From Pseudomonas_S sp047607345 (GTDB lineage Bacteria > Pseudomonadota > Gammaproteobacteria > Xanthomonadales > Xanthomonadaceae), in contig JASGDF010000072.1 in the NCBI GenBank assembly GCA_047607345.1, positions 1 to 11,584 on the forward strand: a stretch of DNA of 11,584 bases. The letters are read 5' to 3'. How positions within the stretch are numbered: the first letter of the stretch is position 1; each line of letters begins with the position of its first letter. The translations under genes and the position numbers were made by a program. Below are positions 7,011 through 11,584 of this stretch, in pieces. Under the pieces are notes generated by a model, which did not search any database, was not told the DNA's origin, and saw nothing but the letters and a program-made list of their open reading frames with translations.

Positions 7011-8377
7011 GGCGGCAGGCCCGCCGATGGACTCGGGCACTGCTGCTGGGGCTGGCAACTGGCGCGGTCGGTGCCGCGCCGGCCGCCGAGCCCAACACGC
7101 AGGTGCCGGCGGGCAGCCGGCACTATGCGGCCAGCGGCTTCCCGGATCGCATCGTCGCCTCGCCGGCGCAGGACGCCGCGCACGGCTTCGCGGTGATGTG
7201 GCGGACCGACGCGTCGGTCGAGCGGCCGCTGCTGGAACTGGTGGTGGCCGGCGACTCGCCGGACCTGGGCACGCCGCGCAGGATCGTCGCCACGACCGCC
7301 GTGCTGCAAGGCGAGAACGGGGTCTCGCACCACCACCGCGCCGACGTCGATGGCCTGCAGCCGGACACGCTGTACGCCTATCGCGTGCAGGGCAGGGACA
7401 CCTGGGGGCCGTGGACGCAGCTGCGCACCGCGGCCGGTGCCGACGCGCCGCTGACCCTGCTGTACTTCGGCGACACCCAGAACAAGAACCTCAGCCTGGT
7501 CTCGCGGGTGATCCGCCAGGGTTGGCGCAGCGCGCCGGAAGCGCGGCTGGCGCTGTTCGCCGGGGATCTGGTCAGCGGCAAGGACGGCGTGGACGACAAC
7601 GAGTGGGGCGAGTGGTTCGAGGCCGGGCGCTGGCTGCTGGAAGGCACCGCGGTCGCGCCGGCGCCGGGTAACCACGAGTACCGCGAGGAATTCGAGGACA
7701 CTCCGCGGCAGCGGCGCGTGCTCGGTGGACACTGGCCGGTGACCTTCGCGCTGCCGCGCAACGGCGCCGCCGCCGCCGACCACACCAGCTACTGGTTCGA
7801 CTACCAGGGCGTGCGCGTGGCGGTGCTCGACGGCACCTCGGTGCTGGATCTGGGCAGCGGCGCGACGCAGGCGCAGTGGCTGGACACGGTGTTGTCCGGC
7901 AACCCGCATCCGTGGTCGATCGTGCTGATCCACCAGCCGTTCTATTCGCCGCGCGCCGAGCGCGACAACGCCAAGTTGGTCGAGCAGGTGTTGCCGGTGA
8001 TCCGCCGGCACCGGGTCGACCTGGTATTGCAGGGCCACGACCACACCTATGGCCGCCGTGGCGACGAGGGCGGGGCGGCCACGCCGGTGTTCGTGGTCTC
8101 GGTGGCCGGCCCCAAGCAGTACCGGCTGTCGGATTTCGCGCGCCGCACGATGAAACCGGTCGGTGAGGACACCCAGCTCTACCAGGTGCTGCGCATCGAC
8201 CCGCAGCGGCTGGCCTACGAATCGCGCACCGCCACCGGGCGTCTCTACGATGCGTTCGAACTGGTCCGCGACGGCCAGGGCAAGCGCCTTGTCGAACGCG
8301 AGCAGGGCCGCATCGCGCCGCGCGATTGCGCGCGCCCGCTCTCGCCGAAGGGACGCGAGGATCGTTGCTGGGAATGA
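7007..8377 (+). CDS. Metallophosphoesterase, purple-acid-phosphatase-like
   Basis: A 456-residue exported phosphoesterase. The N-terminus is very basic, with a hydrophobic segment (ALLLGLATGAVGAAPAA, 11-27) that reads as a signal peptide. A fibronectin-like N-terminal domain of the purple acid phosphatase sort follows (about 45-145: VMWRTD, GLQPDTLYAYRV). The catalytic core shows the five metal motifs: FGDTQ (D156), AGDLV (D187), GNHE (N222, H223), VLIHQP (H309) and GHDHTYG (H344, H346). The second motif lacks the Tyr of the classic GDxxY that gives plant and animal enzymes their purple Fe(III) colour, so this should be a non-purple two-metal enzyme. The ATG at 7007 overlaps the previous stop (ATGA); the frame also offers GTG 6998. 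As last gene of the receptor/phytase operon it probably finishes release of inorganic phosphate from the shared substrate. Phosphodiesterase activity is also possible. Confidence 0.92.
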   Translation: MRRQARRWTRALLLGLATGAVGAAPAAEPNTQVPAGSRHYAASGFPDRIVASPAQDAAHGFAVMWRTDASVERPLLELVVAGDSPDLGTPRRIVATTAVLQGENGVSHHHRADVDGLQPDTLYAYRVQGRDTWGPWTQLRTAAGADAPLTLLYFGDTQNKNLSLVSRVIRQGWRSAPEARLALFAGDLVSGKDGVDDNEWGEWFEAGRWLLEGTAVAPAPGNHEYREEFEDTPRQRRVLGGHWPVTFALPRNGAAAADHTSYWFDYQGVRVAVLDGTSVLDLGSGATQAQWLDTVLSGNPHPWSIVLIHQPFYSPRAERDNAKLVEQVLPVIRRHRVDLVLQGHDHTYGRRGDEGGAATPVFVVSVAGPKQYRLSDFARRTMKPVGEDTQLYQVLRIDPQRLAYESRTATGRLYDAFELVRDGQGKRLVEREQGRIAPRDCARPLSPKGREDRCWE

Positions 8378-8387
8378 ACGCTGCGGT

Positions 8388-8455
8388 TGTGGGAGGGACT
8401 TCAGGCCCGACAGGCTTCACCGGGAACGCCTGTCGGGACTGAAGTCCCTCCTGCA
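8388..8455. repeat. REP-like hairpin, copy 2; likely bidirectional terminator
   Basis: A 24-bp stem pairs 8392-8415 with 8428-8451, with one mismatch (G8405/A8438) and a 12-nt loop (8416-8427). The arm begins GGAGGGACTTCAG, and the outer flank TGTGGGAGGG matches the flank of the hairpin at 20-82. It sits between the convergent ends of the metallophosphoesterase (stop 8377) and the vgrG remnant (stop 8463), where it can end transcription from both sides. It has no clear T-tract. Confidence 0.8.
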
Positions 8456-8462
8456 GCGGTTA

Positions 8463-9590
8463 CTACAGGAACCGCATCGAGGCGTTTTTCATCAGCACCT
8501 CGGTGCCCACGCGCGGCAGGAAGTGGCTGCCCCAGTTCGGCCCGGCCACCCACTCGGCCACCGGCACCCAGGTGCCGCTGCGGGCATCGCCCGGAGCATG
8601 GCCCTGGTCGTCCTCGAGTCCTCCGGCGTTGGGCGCGCGGCCGCGCTGCCAGGGGAACTGGATGCGCACCTGGTGGTCGCGGCTGGGCGTGACCGCCGCG
8701 TCGGCCTGGCCGACCACCCGCGCGCTCAGCGGGCCGTGCAACTGCGGGCGCTCGCGCGGCAACGCACGCAGCGCGGTGCCCTCGGGCACCGCCACGAAGC
8801 GGTTGCGGTAGCCGCCGGTGTCCATCGCGTCGCGGCCGAGCAGCGCGGCGATGCCGGTGTCGAGGTTGTTGCGGGCGGTGTGCTCGACGGCCAGCACGGT
8901 GAAGCGCTGGCCGCCGTACTGCGGATGCTGGCTCAAGGTGAAGCTGCCACCGCTGGCCAGGGCGCGCACGCTGCCCGACCCGGCGTGCAGGACCGCTGCC
9001 ACGCGCAGGGCGTCGAGCCGGTGCCGGGCCGCGTCGTCGGCCCAGGCCGCCTCGCCGAAGCGGCCCGCTCGCGGTTGCACGTAGACCTCCAGCGGCGGCA
9101 GCGCGCCGGCCTCGGCCTGGCTGTGGCCGCCACTCGCGGCCAGCTTCTCGGAATGCCAGCTGGCCACCGACACGGCGCTGGGGGTGACCCGGCGCTGGGC
9201 GCCGAAGGCGCCGATCGCGTCGGTCGCCTCGGCGACGTCGCTGCGATGGAAGCGCAGCGTGCCGGCATCGGGCAGCGCCGCCTGCGGGTCGAACACCACC
9301 AGGGTGTGCTCGCCGCCGTCCTCGCCGAGGGCGTGATCGTAGCGCCAGGCCAGGCCGGCCTCGGCCAGCAGGCGGGTGACGAAGTCCCAGTCGCTCTCGC
9401 GGTACTGGGTGGTGATCGGCCGGGCCGGCAGCACCTGCTGGACATCGAAGCGGAAGCGGGCCTGCGGGTACTGAGCGAAGATCCGCTCGCACACCGCGCG
9501 GGCGTCCAGGTCCTGGAAGATCACCGCGTTGCGGCGCAGGGTGAGCAGCGCGGTCGAACCCGGGGAGTTGACCAGGTATCCGCATCTATC
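8463..9590 (-). pseudogene. vgrG: vgrG remnant, both ends missing
   Basis: This open frame encodes the middle of a T6SS VgrG spike. It runs from ALLTLRRNAVIFQDLDARAV through the gp27-like region (RESDWDF, AEAGLAWRYD) into the gp5-like OB fold (VRIQFPWQRG, WVPVAEWV, WGSHFLPRVGTEVL). The first roughly 100 residues of a normal VgrG are absent: the frame begins directly after the immunity gene's stop (9593-9591, same frame) with DRCGYLVNSPGS and no ATG. The first usable start, GTG 9524, lies inside conserved sequence. At about 8492 homology stops at GTEVL; the rest of the OB fold, the needle and DUF2345 are replaced by MKNASMRFL and a stop. It is high-GC like the host, free of frameshifts, and on the same strand as the vgrG at the window's right edge. 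It cannot form a spike and is most simply a piece left by recombination. Confidence 0.85.
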
Positions 9591-10175
9591 TCACTCAATT
9601 ATTGCCAATTTGCCTTCTCTAACTATTATCCGCTGGGTTTTTATCTCGAAGTCCGGAGGGGATGCGGATTTAAAATTTGCTATTTCTGGATAATCAGAAG
9701 GGAGAATAGCATCTTGAGGCGTGGTACCTCGATCAGAGACAAGTGAAATCGATTTTAAGCAACTTTGAACAAGAAGTGAATCTTGTAACCTAGCTACATG
9801 GCCATCAATTTTAATAAGTAAAATATAGTCCTCATAGCCTGCTCCGCAATATCCTTCGGGCTTATCTGGAGCAGAGGCAATACGAATGACGATGGCGAAT
9901 GCCGGCGAGTCATAAATATTAAATATTTTCTTGCTTAAAACGAATGTTTCGCTGGCTTTTAATAGTTTTTGCAGCAGTGCCGCATCTGCACGCGTTATAT
10001 TTTTTTTTGAATTATGGCGGGATTTTCTTGTGAAATAGCTATTGCCAGCAGGGATATTTACTTGTGTGCCGTCTGGGAAGGCAGATTTTAATTCTGCCGC
10101 ATGCAGAGAGTGCAATACTGAAAAAAGCAGAACGCTGATCAGCACCAAGCTATTCCTTACTGAGATGATCCGCAT
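9591..10175 (-). CDS. Putative periplasmic T6SS immunity protein
   Basis: A 194-residue protein I cannot assign to a named family. Residues 1-26 form a clear signal peptide (basic start, then LVLISVLLFSVLHSLHA), so the mature protein is periplasmic. It has two cysteines, C110 in GYCGAGYED and C139 in LLVQSCLKS, which could form a disulfide. The pattern is otherwise mixed alpha/beta (FAIVIRI, YILLIKI). The ATG at 10175 is chosen because it begins the signal peptide and has GGGGG at 10182-10186 with 6-nt spacing; the frame is open 66 codons further upstream, inside the effector. It overlaps the effector gene by 26 nt. An exported small protein directly after a peptidoglycan-hydrolase effector is the usual place and compartment for the cognate immunity protein; that role is inferred. 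The gene is strongly AT-rich (20 of 60 bases G+C at 9781-9840), unlike the flanking vgrG remnant. Confidence 0.75.
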   Translation of the reverse strand: MRIISVRNSLVLISVLLFSVLHSLHAAELKSAFPDGTQVNIPAGNSYFTRKSRHNSKKNITRADAALLQKLLKASETFVLSKKIFNIYDSPAFAIVIRIASAPDKPEGYCGAGYEDYILLIKIDGHVARLQDSLLVQSCLKSISLVSDRGTTPQDAILPSDYPEIANFKSASPPDFEIKTQRIIVREGKLAIIE

Positions 10176-11151
10176 AGCAAACCCCCGTATATTTCCATTT
10201 GTTTCCTGATTTTTTGTTTTTCTTGGGATTTGCATATGTGTCTTTATCGCGCCTGTGAAGTTCGGCTTCCGTTTTATCCTTATTATCAGTATCTGTTGTA
10301 TCCCAGCCAATATTTCCTGTATTGGAGTCGCATAAGAGATCGTCATTACGTTTCCAAACTTTGGTCTTGTCATCCCATACGTGATAAGAGCCTCCGTTCC
10401 ATCGCGACCATGTTTCTAGTTTGAGTTGCTCATCAGTATAAGTTCGACCATCTTTTCCTAAGTAGCTTTTAGCGGATTTTTGCTTTTCTTGATAGAGAGA
10501 AGATCCGCCTTTGACGTTTTCTTTCCAATTCCATGCCTGCTCATATGTAGGTTCTGGATTGGTCATCTGCGTAAGTCCATATCCGCCATCAAAGGAGAGG
10601 ACTGGCTCGCCATCCGCAGCTATGAATTGTTTGAAGCTGCTTTCCTTGTCGATAATCTTCTCAAACCCCTTTACATCGTCAATCGTCCCTAGTAGCTCAA
10701 TTACTTTCTGTTCTTCGGGATTCTTTGCCTTGATGACGACAGAGCGCTTGAATATATCGGAGCCAACCTTCACCTCCACGGTGAGCTTGCCGCCAATAAC
10801 TTTACCCCCCAAGTCGGCAGTCCATTTTTTATCATTGGACTCGAACTTCCCATTTTCTGTGAAAGTTCTTAGAGCCGTGCTTCCACGACTTCCTGTTTCT
10901 TTAGTGCGCTGTTTGGCCTCCCAGGTTATCTTCCACGACCAAACATATGGACTAGGCTTATCGGTTTCTATCTCGAAATTGATCGTAGGAAACGTAGCGT
11001 CTTCGTTAATTAAATATTCTTCTTGTGCTGATGGCGAAATCCACTTCCCTGAGTCTTGCGTGACAACAAGCTTTACTAGTGAATTTTTAGTCTTATTGGT
11101 TGAGGCAGCATCCTGCGCTGTTTTTTTCACGATGGCGGCTTGTCCAGTCAC
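10150..11151 (-). CDS. T6SS effector, lytic-transglycosylase-like
   Basis: A 333-residue protein without signal peptide, as expected for VgrG-delivered cargo. Residues about 27-143 look like an Ig-like beta domain (WSWKITWEA, TADLGGKVIGGKLTVEVKVG, VVIKAKNP). Residues about 147-255 resemble a goose-lysozyme/SLT-type transglycosylase core: IDKESSFKQF with candidate catalytic E170, GGYGLTQMT (189-197), and WNWKENVKGG (208-217). Substrate would be peptidoglycan of a rival cell. The Lys/Asp-rich tail (285-333) is unassigned; C274 and C325 could pair. The start is a GTG (11151-11149) whose last two bases begin the vgrG stop codon (GTGA), preceded by AAGGGAGG at 11160-11167. Tight coupling to vgrG on one side and to an exported small protein on the other supports an effector/immunity reading. 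It is AT-rich (22 of 60 G+C at 10441-10500), suggesting transfer. The enzymatic class is inferred from motifs only. Confidence 0.8.
   Translation of the reverse strand: MTGQAAIVKKTAQDAASTNKTKNSLVKLVVTQDSGKWISPSAQEEYLINEDATFPTINFEIETDKPSPYVWSWKITWEAKQRTKETGSRGSTALRTFTENGKFESNDKKWTADLGGKVIGGKLTVEVKVGSDIFKRSVVIKAKNPEEQKVIELLGTIDDVKGFEKIIDKESSFKQFIAADGEPVLSFDGGYGLTQMTNPEPTYEQAWNWKENVKGGSSLYQEKQKSAKSYLGKDGRTYTDEQLKLETWSRWNGGSYHVWDDKTKVWKRNDDLLCDSNTGNIGWDTTDTDNKDKTEAELHRRDKDTYANPKKNKKSGNKWKYTGVCYADHLSKE
10182..10186 (-). promoter_or_regulatory. Ribosome binding site of immunity gene
   Basis: GGGGG on the minus strand lies 6 nt before the ATG at 10175, within the 3' end of the effector gene. It supports this start over the longer upstream frame. 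Confidence 0.55.
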
Positions 11152-11584
11152 TCGATGATCCTCCCTTCATTTGATTCTGCTTCGATGACTACGACAGTGA
11201 GCTTTACACTGTCATGTGTATACACACGCTCAGTCAGCCCATTAGTATCGGTGATGCCTTCCCACACTTGGCCATCAGAACCCGTAATGCGATAACGGAC
11301 TCCAGCCAGCGCAGTTTCGTTTTCGTCGGCGACGAGGTGGAACTGCTCACTGAACATGTCCACCAAGTTAACCGGCAGCGGCTGAAGTTTTACTGGCTTG
11401 TTTTCCCCGCCCAAAAGCGCATGCTCACTGCCCTTGACCGTGAAGTCCCCCGGACATTCAAAGGTGATATTCCCGCCCTCCAGGGTGATGCGGCTCTGGC
11501 CGGCTTGCAGCACGAGCTTCTGCTGGGCCAATACCTCGATCCGGGTGTCGGTGGCGGTGACCGTGACGGCCTGGTCGGCCAGCA
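11148..11584 (-). CDS. vgrG: VgrG C-terminal part with transthyretin-like extension (partial)
   Basis: This is the 3' end of a T6SS spike gene that continues beyond the window; 144 codons are visible from base 11582. The first part (11582 to about 11396) is the VgrG DUF2345 region: LADQAVTVTATDTRIEVLAQQ, ITLEGGNITFECPGDFTVKG and HALLGG are typical. After PLPVNLVDMF comes a transthyretin/carboxypeptidase-regulatory-like extension (about 11350-11160: FHLVADENETALAGVRYRI, GSDGQVWEGITDTNGLTERV). Such VgrG tails commonly act as docking sites for a specific effector encoded next door. The stop (TGA, 11150-11148) overlaps the GTG of the effector gene. Base composition drops from about 63% GC (11461-11520) to 50% (11341-11400) and lower across the extension, marking a seam inside the gene. 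There is no start codon in the window; the TTG at 11531 is internal. Confidence 0.9.
   Translation of the reverse strand, partial: LADQAVTVTATDTRIEVLAQQKLVLQAGQSRITLEGGNITFECPGDFTVKGSEHALLGGENKPVKLQPLPVNLVDMFSEQFHLVADENETALAGVRYRITGSDGQVWEGITDTNGLTERVYTHDSVKLTVVVIEAESNEGRIIE
11160..11167 (-). promoter_or_regulatory. Ribosome binding site of effector gene
   Basis: AAGGGAGG on the minus strand lies 8 nt before the GTG start at 11151, inside the last codons of vgrG. It is the strongest Shine-Dalgarno in the locus and decides the GTG start. It points to independent initiation on a shared transcript. Confidence 0.75.

Noticed and set aside
7007..7090. Twin-arginine (Tat) signal on the phosphatase
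   Set aside because: RR pairs are present (MRRQARRW), but the SRRxFLK-type consensus is not met. It is treated as an ordinary export signal.
8163..9746. 527-codon plus-strand frame across the hairpin and the vgrG remnant
   Set aside because: It crosses the 24-bp-stem hairpin and the GC boundary and has no recognisable domain. The minus-strand VgrG sequence explains the openness.
10176..10373. 66-codon N-terminal extension of the immunity gene
   Set aside because: It lies wholly inside the effector gene in another frame and would bury the signal peptide. The ATG at 10175 has its own Shine-Dalgarno.
10511..11158. 215-codon plus-strand frame opposite the effector gene
   Set aside because: Its translation is a Ser/Pro/Leu-rich antisense product without a ribosome binding site. 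The minus-strand frame has a strong Shine-Dalgarno and domain motifs.
1..11584. CRISPR arrays, tRNA or rRNA genes, insertion sequences, integrase or att sites
   Set aside because: I saw no spaced direct repeats, cloverleaf, transposase or integrase frame. The T6SS cassette boundaries lack obvious target duplications, so homologous recombination at vgrG is the simpler explanation.

Overview
The window looks like chromosome of a high-GC gammaproteobacterium of the Xanthomonadaceae/Lysobacteraceae (Lysobacter or Luteimonas type). This rests on a hand-counted GC of 68% at 8881-8940, a Xanthomonas/Caulobacter-type TonB-dependent receptor, long GC-rich intergenic hairpins of the kind scattered through xanthomonad genomes, and a VgrG sequence of xanthomonad style. 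Genus is an inference; no rRNA or marker gene is present.

Layout. (1) 1-2192, + strand: an intergenic hairpin, then a YfhL-type dicluster ferredoxin whose stop overlaps the start of a periplasmic gamma-glutamyltransferase (ggt). (2) 2193-2483: a gene-free spacer with one CTGC-loop hairpin near each end, between convergent ggt and upp. (3) 2484-3116, - strand: upp, uracil phosphoribosyltransferase. (4) 3117-3300: divergent spacer that must hold the promoters of upp and of the next operon. (5) 3301-8377, + strand: a tightly coupled three-gene operon (TonB-dependent receptor, beta-propeller-phytase-like lipoprotein, purple-acid-phosphatase-like metallophosphoesterase; both junctions overlap by 1-3 nt). 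It reads as an envelope system for capturing and dephosphorylating an organic phosphate, possibly phytate. (6) 8388-8455: a 24-bp-stem hairpin of the same family as the one at the window start, placed between convergent gene ends. (7) 8463-11584, - strand: a type VI secretion (T6SS) locus. Read 5' to 3' it holds the 3' end of a vgrG with a C-terminal transthyretin-like extension, a lytic-transglycosylase-like effector, an exported immunity candidate, and a vgrG remnant lacking both ends.

The T6SS part is the most interesting stretch. The VgrG tail, effector and immunity genes are far more AT-rich (33-37% GC in two hand-counted lines) than the host DNA. The shift begins inside vgrG, just after its conserved DUF2345 region, and ends at the stop codon of the immunity gene, where the high-GC vgrG remnant begins. 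This is the signature of a swapped-in VgrG-tail/effector/immunity cassette whose insertion left a piece of an older vgrG behind. The effector carries the layout expected of a periplasm-acting peptidoglycan hydrolase, and the neighbouring immunity candidate has a signal peptide that would place it in the same compartment.
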